Of a stretch of 64,000 bases of DNA, positions 48,041-62,219 are shown in pieces. Location: NCBI GenBank assembly GCA_021234155.1, contig JAJEKV010000008.1, forward strand, positions 500,795 to 564,794, read 5' to 3'. The DNA comes from Isoetes taiwanensis. Taxonomy: Eukaryota; Streptophyta; Lycopodiopsida; Isoetales; Isoetaceae. Made by a program: the position numbers and the translations under genes. The notes below the pieces were generated by a model that worked only from the letters and a program-made list of their open reading frames with translations, had not been told where the DNA came from and did not search any database. Position 1 is the first letter of the stretch. Each line of letters opens with the position of its first letter.

Positions 48041-48415
48041 AGGAAAATATTCCAAGTTCTTCGAAAGCGGAGCTTCTTTTGGGGAATTAAGAGCAAGTTG
48101 AGAAGAGCTACAATCAATATCAAGGAAACTAGCCTTGAACTCGCCAGACTATTCTTCCCCGACCTCAGAACTCCAACTCGAGCATTCACGATCAACAGCC
48201 GTGGAATTGCACAACTCCAATGACAGATCAAAGGTGGAGTCGGACAAATTGGTGGTCACACTGCGTATGCCACAACAGAATTACGCCATGGATGAGCAAG
48301 ACAAAGAAGTTTCTATCAGAGGGATGAAGAGAAGTTCCAAGAGGATGCAACAAAGAATACGCTAATCTATGGAAGCGCAGTTGGCAGGCCAAGAAAAAGA
48401 AGAAAGCAATCAAAC
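48040..48415 (+). pseudogene. Frameshifted coding remnant with AT-hook motif
   Basis: The plus-strand frame reads PDYSSPTSELQLEHSRSTAV, then SDKLVVTLRMPQQNY and KEVSIRGMKRSSKRMQQ before a stop at 48363. Directly after, in another frame (48368-48412), comes YGSAVGRPRKRRKQS, containing the AT-hook core GRPRKRRK that binds the minor groove of AT-rich DNA. The acidic/serine-rich stretch, beta-like VVTLRMP and basic AT-hook are in an order typical of chromatin-associated proteins. The frame change suggests a dead copy or an indel. Confidence 0.4.
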
Positions 48416-48419
48416 CTAT

Positions 48420-50500
48420 TCCCAAAGTAGTTGCCGAAGGTGCAAGTTATAAAAAGGTGACAAACGCACTCCAATAGAAAGAATATTAGATGCCTATAAT
48501 GGAAGGGCTAAACTTTGAACCCCAGAACCACCAGCATTTGACATTGTCATATTTTCAATTTGTAAAGATTTCGTTAAAATAAATCTTTCTAAATATTAGA
48601 ATCAGAACTTTTCATTAAAATAAAATGTTTTCATTGAATATGTGAATCAGAATCTTTTCATAGTTGACAATGTCATATCTTAGCCAAAGCGCCTTTAAAC
48701 AAAGTCTCGTAGTTTGTAGGGGAGGCACAAAGACAACCGTTGGTCCTTGATTTGAATGGTGTGTTTATGAAGAGTTGGCATAAGCATGACAAACAGAATT
48801 CAATACCGTGAAATCAAGAAACTGCATAATAACCAACAAAGTGCTGGTTTGCGTATTCAGGTTTGCATAATTTCATGGATCCGCCCTAGAACATTTTGAA
48901 ATTGCTATTTGGTCCAAAGATGAACCGCCATAAATATCATTGAGTGCCCGCAGCAGATGTTGCCCGCAGATTATCTTATTGGGTTCAAGTTCATTTGGGA
49001 AGGAGCACAATGTTTGAAATTGCCTTATCCACACCTACCAATCCGCATGCTTCCATTCTATTTGAAGCCACTTTCTTATGTCATTGAAGCATATCCCGAA
49101 TGAAGAATGTCTTGTTGGTGGATGATTCTCCATAAATCTTTTTTCACCAAAGTTGTACCATTCTTTCAATAGTTACTCATTCTTGATGAGGTACGTAATG
49201 GTTTGAAAAGATGAAGGATGTATTGTTTCGCTGGGCTGAAAGTCCGAGCCTACAAAATTTGAAAGAACATCTTGCCCTTAAATTCGTCAAACAAGAAGAC
49301 TTTGATATTTTGATTTAGCTCCAAGCATGCGTGAGAATCCAAGATGGGCTATTCGTGGAAACAGCAGCTGCCATGATGGAACTTCCGGTAAGCAATTTAT
49401 TTTTGTTTGATTTGTTTGATTTGTTTGGTTTGCCATATCTTCTTACCTTAATCGAGCTCCGCTTCCGCGTGTTCCCCGGAAGATTGTGAGGCAATGGATG
49501 TTAAGGAATGTCAAGAAAAGTGTGATGAAAAATATACCGGCAACTATAAAATTTCTTTTCCGGTTGCCAAGATTTTGAATGCACATCATTGTGCAATGTA
49601 ATGTTAGATGAATATACCCTGCATACATAAATTTTTTTCCCCGGGTTGCCGTGATTTTGAATGCACATCATTGTGCACTCTATTGTAAACCGTTGTAACA
49701 ATATCAATATGAATGTCAATGTTTTGTACCATGCACTTGTGAACTCAAAACCCAAATCGAGCATTGAACTCATTCCCCGAATAAAGATGACATGATTTTC
49801 ATTGCAGGTCTCTCTTCTCCTAACATGTACATGTTGCCACCAATATCATTCATGTCAAACTTACTGATGCCTTACTAAGGGACAGAATTGAAGCCACCGG
49901 GCTTGTCCACCGTTAATTGAAAAGTTAGAGGTTCAATTGCCTATAGTAGTAATCGATACTATAACCTTCTCCAACATTGTATACATTCCCCCACTCATCA
50001 ACATAAGAATCCAAAGAATACCATGGTTCTCAAGCATTAATCGCATAGTAAAAGCTCATACACCCCTATCATTATTTCTTCTGTGCATGTTAAAGTTATC
50101 CCTAACTTCTAAGATGTCAATTTCAGGTAATCAAGCTTCACCCTCATCATCATCATCTCTTCTTCCTCCTCCTCATTGATAATTTGTCTTCCTCGTGATT
50201 CACCGGGTTGTAATTTCTTTGGTTTTAATACACCTTCTTTCCAAACTTCCTATCCTTCTCTTGTTAATGCAATTATCCCAATCTCCATGAAAACATAAGC
50301 CGCAAAACAAGCAAGGCATCCTCGGTACTCTTCACTTTTGTTGATCCTTCCTATCAAGTGCTCCTATCGCTATGTAACTTTGAGCTCCCATTCAAAGTTT
50401 TCTCTATCTTCTTTTCGTGACTTATCTATGTCCTTAGCTTCAATATTCCAAAAGCACTGAAAGCATTGACTCAAAGCAAGTTAATGCAAAGAAGCAGCAA
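48420..50500. other. No gene recognised, repeat debris
   Basis: Palindromic TGACATTGTCA/TGACAATGTCA words occur near 48538 and 48664. A GAATGCACATCATTGTGCA block is duplicated at about 49575 and 49657. No credible coding frame. Confidence 0.4.
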
Positions 50501-50503
50501 ATT

Positions 50504-50825
50504 CAACCACCCTGAATTGAATGAAAGCCAAGATAAAATGCAGAAGCAAATGCAGAGCAAATTTAATGAATGCGTAGCAAATCGCAAAGCCAATTCAAAG
50601 CAAAGTTAGTCAAAGCATTAATCAGCAAAAGCAAAAGCAAAAGCAAAGCAAAGCATCAAAGCACCGAGATCGAGCAAAGATAATCAAAGCGTAAATCAAA
50701 AGTAATGAGACAACCACCGAATTGAATGAAAGCCAAGATAAATGCGTAGCAAATGCAGAGCAAATTTAATGAATGCGTAAAGCATGCAAGGCCAATTCAA
50801 AGCAAAGTTAGTCAAAGCAAAGCAA
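50504..50825. repeat. 207-bp tandem duplication rich in CAAAGC words
   Basis: The block starting CAACCACC-GAATTGAATG at 50504 recurs at 50711 (period 207). It is colinear through GCAGAGCAAATTTAATGAAT and CCAATTCAAAGCAAAGTTAG. Between the blocks lies AGCAAAAGCAAAAGCAAAGC. Similar AAAGC runs are at 46615 and 53485. Confidence 0.85.
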
Positions 50826-53800
50826 AAAGCAAGTAGACGCCAATTCCATCAAAGCAAAACATCAGGGCCAGCCTACTGCAAAATACCTCTTTTTCATTGG
50901 CACAAGGATGGTTTCAATGTACCCATTTTAGGGAATTCCAACGATCTCATACATTGCAGCCTGTGAATCTATACTTCAGCTTGCTCCTTGCTACCTAATT
51001 TCAAAACAGCTCCACTTCCATCATGTTCTCCTTTACCATGAGAACTTGCAAAACACCATAAATATTCCGGTGAGTAGGATTGTTCACAAAATTTCTACCT
51101 ATGTACTGGTGAAGGGTCCTGCACCTTTGAATTGAGATGCAACCATCAATTCAAAAACATGGTTGTCAGACTCTTACATTCATTTGTTTCGTTTAATCGC
51201 ATGGACTTTCAAGCGTTGGTTGACAAACTCATTGAATGCCTCAATCGTAAAATGTAAAACAGGTCTCCTCTTAATTATTCTTCGACCAGACTGAACTTGT
51301 TTCTCGACCAACAAGATGCTGTAATTTGTTCCTAAATTCTTCCTCTTCCTTTCCTCAGGATGTCTATAGGTAATGTGAACAAGAATATAATTTGGCCGGT
51401 ATGCTAATGGCATGATTGTACCTCCTTCCAATTTTGAGGTTGCGTTCTCAAGAAAATCAATTACCGATACAATAGTATTCTTTTGGAAAGTTGGCTAAGC
51501 ATTGGTTTAAATTGCTTTGCTCGCCAATGTGCCGCGGTAATTATGTGGAACAAATTTAAAATAAGTGTCTTGTTGGCATAATCTAATAAACTCTTTGTAA
51601 TCGGAGCAGACTTGTATGCTAATCTTGTATCTTCTTAGTTGGTTTTTTCCCTCCCCCATTTAATTGAACTCTCCTTCAAATTACTGTGCTCTTGCTGCAA
51701 TACAGCAGACAATTGCAGGATGTTAGGTCCCAAACAAGTTTCAAAAAGTAAAATAACACTCAAAACAAATTAATATACCTTCAACCTGCTTCCCCCACTC
51801 AACAAAATGTCTTTCATTGTCTTTCCTTTGACAGATTATAACTGAAGCTACAACGCTAGCTCATTTCCAAAATAGATATACATGAATGTTAAATGTACCT
51901 TTTCAACCACAAGATTTACAAGCAACCATCGTGACAGAATGCTTGTGCTTATCTCTTCTATGTGGGATCTTGCTTTTCACATACAAGTTCCCTCTACAAC
52001 TCACTAGTAGAGACTGTTTGTAAGTCATCAATTTAGCTTTGCATTCATCTCTTTCTCCACACACACCGCAATTGCAGGAACAATTTTCAAGGAACACTCT
52101 AGGTCTCGTTTCCTATTCGCTCGTTTGAAGAACAAATCTAAATGGATGTGATAACGGCCAAAGAAAGTAAAGTTTCCTCTCATGAAGTCTTCTAACAAAA
52201 TGAAGGCTTCAAAATTTCAAATGTTTGTTGTGCAATGTTGATATGTGGATATTGTTGCTTGAAAGCCATATATAGAACTCGAGCTGCGCATAACATAAAA
52301 TTCATTTCTGTAATGCATAAAGCAAAATCAAGGAAAGTAATCAAACAATGAAGCAAATCAATCATAATAAGTAATTAATCAAAGAGCATCGGTGACATTG
52401 CAGAATGCAAATTTATAAAGCAATAGGACTGAACAATGCAGATAGCAAATTCATACATAAACATGTGAAGCATAAATTGTTCAACTTCAACATGAAAAGT
52501 TTTATCAAACACTACAAATTAACAAATGACTGTAAACATTCCGTATATAAATACCTGGGAGACCTCGCTAAATGGATTGGATGTCAACTTTATTGCCATT
52601 TTCCGGCCTTAAACTTCACATGTTTTGTATGGAGAAACTCTTGTGTTTTCAGCCGTCCAAACCGCAGACAACCTTTTTCACTTCATCAATGCATACAGAC
52701 CGACCTTTCTTCCTCAAAACATAGACCAGGGACCTGATTCCCTTTCTGCCATTACTCTTCTTCTATAGGCCGACAAATAGATTTTCTAGGCACTTCAAGC
52801 ACCGGGCACGCAGTAATGATTAAGTTTATTCTCTCCTCGTGGGATGTAACCATTTGTAAAGTTGACTTTTACGCTGCATCGTCAATCTTTCCCCGGGTTC
52901 TTCGCTTTGTGCAGCTGCATAGTTTCCTTCACATTAGCAATCACTTCTTTGCATAACCTTTGTCTCTCTTTGTCTCCAACGCTTACTTGTAAAGGTACAT
53001 TTGGTTTTATCTTTCTGGCAACTGGCCCTCCACAATAGCAGCCTTATCTAAAGCATTGCATACCACGCATCCTCAAAAATAATCATGCATATCCTTTGAA
53101 ATCTCCTGAATTCTTTTCACAACGAGGCTTAATTCTTTGGAATTAGCAGCGCTTCCATCAATTCCCTTTATGCTTCCTGATTCTTCGGGCAGCATCAATT
53201 TCACGGTAATCAGTCTTTCTCATCTTCATCCATTCAAATTCCAGGAATATGAGAAACTCCAATCCGCTGATTCTCCACCGTAGAACCAAATTCGAGAATG
53301 GCAAGAGAGGATACCGCCAACTCCGCCTCTTCAATTTCAAGTAATTACACTCCATCATTCCTCCCGCCAAAGCCAACCGTGAATCGATTCCCCAATAATC
53401 GGATACTATGTCATCGACCAGGAGGATCGAAGTTTGGGGAATTCACGTACCGCGGTGTACGTAGAAGAACGAGCAGCACTGACAAAAGCAAAGCAAAGCA
53501 GCAAGCAGACGTCCGGACACTACTTTTTCAACCCCACGAAAGGATTTTATACCCCTAGAAGCTATCGCTAATTCCCTAGCTTGCCGCAATAGTGACTTGC
53601 GTCGGGTTTAGTGAACATGCCTCTACTATACCGTGAACTCCCTTTGGCAACAGATATTGAGGTAACTTCTACATTGGTTGGCCAACCATACTAAAATGTC
53701 TCACCGCTCACATCTCATTCCCTTTGAACGATCCTGTATGCGAGCTCTACAAAGGAGTAAGTCCGAGCATCTTTTCTTTTGCTTATGTGTAATTCCAAGA

Positions 53801-56800
53801 GCAATTTGCAGTTGGTGTCATCCTCTTCCTCACAAGAGATTAGGATCCCTTGTTTGGTCATCTTGTCCGCTTCCTTTTCCTCGCCGAGAAGAGAGTTAAG
53901 TCGAGCTTGCCATTTGTCTTGGCAAGGTCAACGCATTCACTCGGCACTCCTCGGCTCCATTTCTCTCAGTATGTGGTCATGGTTGCTATAAGAATCGGCC
54001 CCTCATCATCTAAGGTGATCATATGGTAATGTGATTCTGGTCAGTTTCACCTTAGTTTTCATGAATAGAACCCGAATTATTATTTCCTCTGGGCACCGCA
54101 AAAAGAAGATGAACATTTTAGAGTAATTTTCGTATCAAGAGATCACGCCATGCATTTATATAAACCTAAATTAGTACAATTCACGCTACGGTTGGTAGCT
54201 CCTATTATGAACTATGCCATGCATGAATTTGAAACTAAATTAATTTTTAATCCACATTTTAAGCTACATACCCTTTTGCGAATCCATGTTTCACTATTTA
54301 ACTCATTGGAACATTAAGTATTCTTAATCGCTTCAATGATCAACTACAACTCCGCCCACGTTCGGCGTCTTAACCCGCCACCGATGGTATTACTTAAAAT
54401 TCATGCAAAGCATAATAATTTCAAATTCATGCAAAGCATAATAATCAAGGCAAGTGAAATAACTCAAATTCATGCAAGTACAATACTTCTACTACGCATT
54501 ACCTGAATAGAGGGTCCATCAACGCCCTTCCGGGGCTTGAGAAGTGTCGTTTTGAGATTCTATTCCACCGCTCGGCCCTCAACCACCACCTCGATTCGCT
54601 TTGTGTAAGACATCTCGATTTAGTAACGTGAGTCGAAGGTCGGCTTTGATACGGCCAGCTTTGAGCCGCTTCGAGAAATAGCCGGCAAGAAATAGCTTTT
54701 TCAATTGCATAAGAGAAATTTGAATTTCAAGAAAACACAATATGTAGTTTCAAATATTGTTGACATATATAAAATAATAATGATCTAAGATTCACTTTCA
54801 ATAAAAAGAACCCGTCCGACTTCTTTTCATTGAGTTTTAAAAAGCAATTCACCGCGGTTCTTGCATTGATTACATTTATCCCACTTAAATGTGTAATTAA
54901 CCTAAGCTTTCAACTCAATTTTCTCATAGCTTTCCATAACCTCGAATCTTCCCGACCGACTTTCCATATCGCGGATTTCGCGGAACACGAATCACCTTCA
55001 AGAATACATGCACTCGGGTAATTCCATCTCATTCCTATAGCTTGAACATTAATTTGCACAAGAGGTGTCCTAATAGCAATTGTCCAGCGGTCGAAGATGA
55101 ATGTTTTGCTAACTACAAATCGGAAAAAGGAAAGTAGATTATGCAAGATCACCCATTCCATCCGACCGCGAACCTATTGGCGGAATTCCGCCGGGGTAAG
55201 TATGTCCGAAGCTACAGTTGATTAACTCCGCGCTTATGGATGGCTTGCGCCTTCAAGCAGACACTCTGGGGATACTGGAGAAAGTAAGTTGGAACATTTG
55301 TTGCATGGCCAAGAAACCGCTTTTAAAAGCGTATGTAACATGTATTACATTGTAGAAATATAGAAGTAGACAAAATTTGTTTGTATCTATTGGAAAAATG
55401 CATAATTGTATATAATTTGGATAACTCGATAAAACTGACAAAATCCTGCATCATCGCTTCAAGCCCGGCTTCATCGGTAGCTGGCCATCGACACCCCATT
55501 TCCATTCCGTGGCATAGTGAATGGATCGCAAACCCCAGTAAAACCCCAGCGCTCTAGCTCCACCTCCCCCTACCGCCTCCACCTCCACCTCCACCTTCTG
55601 CCTCCTCCCGCCCATCTCCCCGCCCATTGCCGGTTTCATCTCCATTGCATCGTGATAACGCCTGCGGTAGTGCATTCGTTAGCATCCCGCATAGAGGTTA
55701 GCCATCATGAAACACAAATTCTCATTTTGAATTTCTCGAGCTGATTTGGTTAAGTAGATTCACTGCATCAATGGCATGTACCGATCGGCGATCAGGATAA
55801 GGGCCAGCCTTTGTGAGATTGCCAGGGCCTCAGAGCCTTATTATTTATAATTGTGACCGCGCTCACGCTTATCATCATTACTTGATCCAAGTACCGCAGG
55901 GTTGCAAGATCGTACCCAAATTCGACTGGTGCTCGGCCGCTGGTTCAACCGGATCAGATTGGAGCCAAACCTGAGCTCGGTCAGGATTGCTGCCCCAATT
56001 GTAATTCCAATGCATCTTCGCTAAACCAACCGGTGATTAATGTAATAACTTGGCATCTATCAATAGAAGTGATGAGTATCGTGACCACGTCAAGGTGGTT
56101 ATATTTATTTATTTATAAACTTAGAAACTAAGTAGACACCTAATGGCTTAACTTAAAAGTTGAAACTAGGGATAAATTGTTTTGTAACGCCGCGGTAAAC
56201 CGCTATATAGACGCTTAAGGCAGCCTAGTAGAGGAGAAAAAAATTTTACGCATATAGATAAGTAAATAGATAAAGGCCGCAATCATTTACACGCCTATTT
56301 ATTCATTTACTATCTATCCTCAGATGTGTTTTTTCCCTCTCTCATTGAATTTAGCCATTCATGTTCAAGGGCCGGTTGTTATACGGAACACTTTACGTGG
56401 TTCGTAAATATTATCTTTGAGATTTTCTAATGCTTTCTACTACACTTATTCATATTTAAACTAGCCGTAACAGCATGATTAATTCAGGAAGAGAAACTTC
56501 AAGAATTTATTTCAACAAGAAGGCATGAAGTTTATAAAAACTATTCGGCTTTCATAAACATCATCCGCTTCCTCTCTCGCCGAAAGTAAATGCAAAAGCT
56601 TGTCTTCTTAGATTAAACCTGCTATTGAGATGCACTTTAAACTAAACCAAACCTCAACCTTCCTTGAGTTCTAAGGATGGAAGGATTCAAAGAATCCAGG
56701 CTATGCTTTTTGGTTTTAATTCGAGGCTTTTGATTCACAAGACCTTAGTCCTCTCGCTTTTGGTTTTAATTCGAGCCTCCTCGGCGTCCTACAGATAAGC

Positions 56801-57690
56801 ACATGTAACAAAGCGGAGTCTTTAGTAGTTAGGAATTATTTAAACCAAACATCTAACATTGCCGAAAAGAACGCCTACCAAGATTTTAGGAGGGCTGGAT
56901 GCAAACACAAATGGGTTTAAACCTTAAATCAGTATAATAAAGGAAGAAATTGTAGGAACCTTTGAGAGCGAAATGGACGTATATAGGCATAATTAGAAAT
57001 AAATTAATGGAATAATTTGACAAGCTTGAATTAATATCACCGCGACGCCTTCCCGCCTATTACGACATGTATATGGTATATGGAGAATATTGCATTTTGA
57101 ATCAATAAATTCTCACGCATTTTATTCCATTTTATTGTATCTTGCCAGAAAAGACCAAATTTTATATAGGGCAATTAGAAATGATTGTAAAGGCAAAATT
57201 ATCAAGGCTAAAAATGACACGCTGAGTTGGGGAATTGTTTTAGGGTCAGAGCAGGAAAAATTTCTATACCGCTGTGATGAATCGTAGATTTCTCATGTGG
57301 TTGATTTTATAGTGTTCCCAGACTTTGTTGAGACAAATGCAGACAAAATTTTAGAGAGTTGAGGCTTTGTACAAAATGTTGAGAAAACAGTTTGACTGTA
57401 TTATTTTTATGTACGTAAGAACTGCTTGAAGAAAAACTGCTTGAAGAAAAGTTTGTGAAGAAAACTATTTGATTTCATTCAAAATTGATATGTACAAACG
57501 CCGCGAATGGCTTGTAAGTAGATGCCCCAAGGCTTTACAAAATATACGGTAAAATGTCTGAGGGCGTGGTCCGAAAACAAAAGAAGAAGAGGGACACCCG
57601 GATCTACATCACCGTTTTTCAATGCTGTACAAAGAAGAAAGAGAGGTTAGAAAGAAAAGAGGTGCATTAGAAAAGAAAAGAGAAGTCGTG
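50826..57690. other. Intergenic, decayed repeats
   Basis: No frame with recognisable motifs. Notable small items are an AAAGCAAAGCAAAGCAGC run at 53485, a tandem duplication at 54397-54445, a low-complexity GGT/CCA-rich stretch at 55560-55620 that creates false frames on both strands, and a short duplication at 57421-57450. The minus-strand frame at 53158-53376 has a plausible basic end (MRKTDYREIDAARRIRKHKG) but no support. Confidence 0.45.
54397..54445. repeat. 26-bp period tandem duplication
   Basis: AAATTCATGCAAAGCATAAT followed by AAT occurs at 54397-54419 and 54423-54445. A partial third AAATTCATGCAA follows near 54467. Confidence 0.9.
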
Positions 57691-59450
57691 ATTTAATTAA
57701 AGTGGGACAAATCTTGAATTTTGGGACTCCTGGACCAAAATGGGACTCATACACCATAAAAAGAAATTTCCAATTGATTGCTTGAATAGACCACAATATT
57801 TATCAATATCAGAATTCAAGCCACTTTGTTTCTCTCATAAATTTTACAAACCACTATTGAGAAGTTTTCAAACTCCTACATGCACCCTCATACAATGATA
57901 TAAAGATGGAGGTTGCTCATGGCCTCATTCCATCCCTTCTTGATCTTGTGTGTGTTTGTCTTTGCAATGTGTGAACTTGGATATGACCATACCCACACAC
58001 ACCTCACCTCCTTTGAGGGTCAGCATAATTTCGCCCTCCACTCTTCTCCCACAAATGCTGTATTGCCCTTCAAGTTGCCCTTCCTTCAGGTTCTAAATGG
58101 GCTCCCACATTGAATTTGGAATCCGTGATCTAACTCCTCTCATCAGGCATACAGTGGTGGTCACATCAGAGAGTGCCACCCCTAACCATATTGACAAGTT
58201 CTCATCATCGCCTTACTAGCACAAAGTATCCTTCCTTGATGTCCTCAAAGGGATCCCACTCAGAAGATCAAACCACTTCTGGGCTTTGAGGCTCCATTTC
58301 CCACAAACCACTTTGGAACTCTTTGCCAGACCTATGGGCATTCTTAGGACGTAGTTTTCTGCACCTTGAGAACCCTCCCATCTTGACTCGCAAGAACCCG
58401 CCTCTCTTAGCTCCCCTCCCACATGGCTGTTCGGCCAAGCATGTCAGTCTCTTCTCAAAGACTTCACTAGGAGTCCATTTGATTTTCCAAGAGTGGAGGT
58501 GTGCCTACTTCAACATCATCCCATGCCTATGTAATCCTTGGATGCCCTTCACTGGGCCATACTGTTCGACCATGGGAGGCAGTGGTTTTACGCCTCTTTA
58601 GGAAATGAGAACTTCACCAAAGAAAGACCCCTTTGCCACAACTCGATACCTTGTACAGGCATCCACAACTTGTCACCTGGTTCCACTTATATTGTACATT
58701 GGTATTCCATCCCTAAACCCAAAAACTTGAATTGAAGGGCTTTGTGTGTCCTGCTATTAACTGGTCCTTGCCATCTAGCAAGTATCTTCTTCTACAAATG
58801 ATTTCCAATCTGCAACCTCATCCATCAAGAAAAGCCATCATTAAATAATGCAGCTCTCAAACACATCCATTAGTTCAGGGAGAGTGGTCACGTTTTCTCT
58901 TGGAGCTTTGGTGGAGGAAAGTTCCCAAAGAATCCATCTATATCATCATGCGAGGCTCAACCATCATGAACCACCACAACTTTGAATACTCCCCACTGCA
59001 CAAGTATGACATTGCCCCAAACATCCATCTATTCTTGTTTCTTCCAACAGCTTGTCCAACTCAACACATAGCTCCTCAGCAGTTGATTTCTCAAGTAAGG
59101 GGAAACATCCTGTCCTCCCTTTGATTCACTAGACACCTTGATGTGAGCTTTTATCCGCCTTTGGTAACAAAGCTGCCAGATCATCCATCAAAGCCTCAAA
59201 ATGGGTATGCTGAAGGGGAATACCTCCTCCCTTTCTATCGACATCCTTTCTAGTGTTCTCGCATCAAAAATAGAGCTCACATGGAAGTTTTGATCATCTC
59301 CCATAGATCAAGCACAAATGACCATATGTTCCATTCCATGACCATGTGTTAATACACCCGCCACTTACTTTCATCCGAAAAGCGCTTTGACAACGCTAGT
59401 GTTGGACTCAGCTAAGTAAGAAAGTTCAGGTTGGTCCATCTTATCATGAA

Positions 59451-60493
59451 TTATACAAAATTTGTCCCACGCATCTCTAAAATGTCTCCACTGCCAATAC
59501 AACCGCTCTTACATGATATTTGGTCCCTTTGGTGATCTTCAAATTGTTCTAATTGCTGCCTTTTCTTTTCTATTGCAGCTTGATGCAAGTGTATCCTTGA
59601 GTTGAATGCAAGTAAGCAAATTTTGAGAATGACAGTTGCAGGGACACTCACCGAAGGAGTACCCATAACCTGGTCAAATGTGATTGAGAAAAGAGGCCTA
59701 CCTCCAAGAGTTTCAGTACGGAGTTGACCTCCGGCACTCCTTTGATATAGGTTGTGGCAACATTCTGCACCACCGCACCGTCGCCTCACCTCGGACTTCA
59801 GGGGCATAGATTGAGACAGTATCCTCACAAAGCCTCGAAGACTGCAAATGGCCTTTAGAGTATTTTGCTCTAGGTTTCAAAGTGAGTGCATTAACATGTT
59901 GGAAACAAAGTGTGCTCCTTTCTAACCTCGCCTCCCAAGATTCCAGAAATGAAGACTTGTCTCACCCCAAGAATCCACATCTCAATGCCTCTGCTACACA
60001 CTTCATTCCCCCAATTGATATATATGTTACCTGTAAGCTTTCATCATAGCTGGAATTCACACAAGGAGTAAAATGAAATTAACTTATCTTTTGAAGCTGT
60101 CCAATGTATTACAGACCCATCTCGCACGCAGGTCATCCACATTAATGCACTGCAATCTAGGTTGTAAACACTCTTTGTCCCCTAATTGCTCAGGGTTTTC
60201 TTCGTTGGTGCCATATTTTCCATCCTTTTCTGGGCCATTTGTCACTTCTAGGCCTCTGGGCACCTTTTGTCGCCTTTTATGAAAGCACATGTTTTTCCCT
60301 TCTCTTCGTGGATCAAAGGATGCCTATCGACTACCAATCTTCCACATGGCCTGTGGCCTTTGGGGTAGCCCAAGAGGGCACGTAGAGTATCACCATTCTT
60401 GTGTGTAATAAATCTAATTACTATCTCAATCGGAAGCTTGGGACTCCGGAAGCACCAGCACACAATGCAATCACTTCGAGTTTCCCTCGACAT
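59451..60493 (-). pseudogene. Element-borne frames in copy 2
   Basis: Minus-strand frames at 59451-59828 (QVMGTPSVSVPATVILKICL, IEKKRQQLEQFEDHQRDQIS), 60084-60290 (NPEQLGDKECLQPRLQCINV) and 60248-60493 (GYPKGHRPCGRLVVDRHPLI) correspond in position to copy 1 frames at 11958-12605. The copies disagree in frame. Copy 1 there reads WPLRYIAERNMIVWNALINY and KICGGSPSFDHKGRGAYVFH. A shared ancestral protein is likely, but I cannot name it. Confidence 0.35.
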
Positions 60494-60734
60494 GATAGTA
60501 TCAACTTCGAAGAAGCTTCAATGCTAACTCACATGTTCATCTCCCCAAAATTCCTCATCATTCACACTATCAAATGGATCAATCAGTAGCTTATTATGCC
60601 TCCTACACTGCCTCAAGTTGCAAGGGTGCAACAAAAGGCAACCTTATCTTCCTCCATTGGAGCCTGAAAACACCTCGGAATTCCCTGGCTCCATTTTACT
60701 CATCCTTACATGCTCCCCTGAACAGAAAAGCTCA

Positions 60735-61015
60735 CATTAAAACCATATAGCCCCAACACCACAAATATATCATAAGGAACTATAAACCACATGTAAACAT
60801 ATTAAAACATAACTATATTAAATCATACAACCATATTAATTCAAAATCATACAACCATATTAACTAAAAATCATACAACCTTATTAAAGCTATTACAACC
60901 ACACTCATTCTAAAACCGCTATGTAAAGTACCATTGTAACCATTGAAACCATATTAAATACAACCATTGTCCATATTAAATAATACAACCATTGAAACCT
61001 TATTAAATACATAAG
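60735..61015. repeat. AACCATATTAA-type array in copy 2
   Basis: Repeats of AAACCATATTAAA, ATCATACAACCATATTAA and ACAACCATTG occupy the place of the 12.8-13.1 kb array of copy 1. Unit sequence and number differ, as expected after separate expansion. Confidence 0.8.
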
Positions 61016-62219
61016 AGATAACATATATATAAACATATAACTCAATTTTTCATATTTTGTCATGGCTAATGCATTTTTCGTAGGTTGGAAACGCCACGCG
61101 AATCCATAATCGCCACGCCATGGAGGGTATGGCCCACACGTGATAATGGTTTTATTATTGCACTTTTATTTAGGGTCGGTAAGTGTTTCGTAATTAACCG
61201 CACTCTTCCTCTCCACCCATTCTTCCTCCCCTGCTTTCCGGACCACCTTCCTCCCCTCAAGCTCTCAGCTCACACCGGATCGTGCCATCAATCGAACCGG
61301 TACCATCTCCAGTCACTTATCTTAAGGACAAAGAAATTGGTCGACGGATCGCGATTTCCAAATACCAAGCTCGCCAGACCATTTGTTCGAGCTGGCTGCC
61401 ATCACCGAGAAGAAAAGTGAGGCCCTTTTAGTGCTGCTTTAGTTTCAGAAGTCCCAGCGCGTACTTTTTCTTATATTCCTCGTTGTTAGATTCTATTAAT
61501 CCCTCGATATACTATTCCCAAATCCTTATTCACGCTTTGTCAACGAATTATACCCACATGTAAAGTTTAACTCGAAGCCTCTTCATCCCAAAGCAAACTT
61601 TCCGTGTATGTTTTGTAATATCATACCCTTTTTTAATCTCATTTTTCTCAGATCGCTTCTCCAATCGCTCTCAGATCAGTTTCCACTGCTTTTCATTAAT
61701 CCTATTAATCTTTGTATTGTTTTCGCTTTTGTTATCTTTTCGCTTGTGGTTGAATCGGAATACATTGTACATGCACAAGTGAGAATAGTGTTAGAGTAGT
61801 AGCAAAGCAAACCGGAGAAACACGAGACCGTAAGCAGGAAGCAAGATATCGCGTAACATTGTCAGAAATAATCAGGAATGTCTTTCTCCCGCTGAAGCAA
61901 CTGGGAATAGGAATTGCTTCACGTAATCTCCATTTCTAACTCACAACCTAACGGGCAGAGACATGCATGGGAGTGGCGAGCTGAGAATAGCTGCTTTCAC
62001 AAAACAAAGTACAGTTTCTTCACTTCAGCCTGGTGAACTTCCTCGACTGCTGAAGAGAGGGAGGTACACTTCCCGGACGCGGCAGATTGAGGGATTCCCT
62101 CGACCGCTCTACTGTACAGCCTACCCAATGTCTTCACATTCTTAGAAATCCCTCGCTGGCAGCCTTTCTCTAATTCGAGTCGGAATAGAATGTGATACTT
62201 CTAATGGCTCCTTTGTGCG

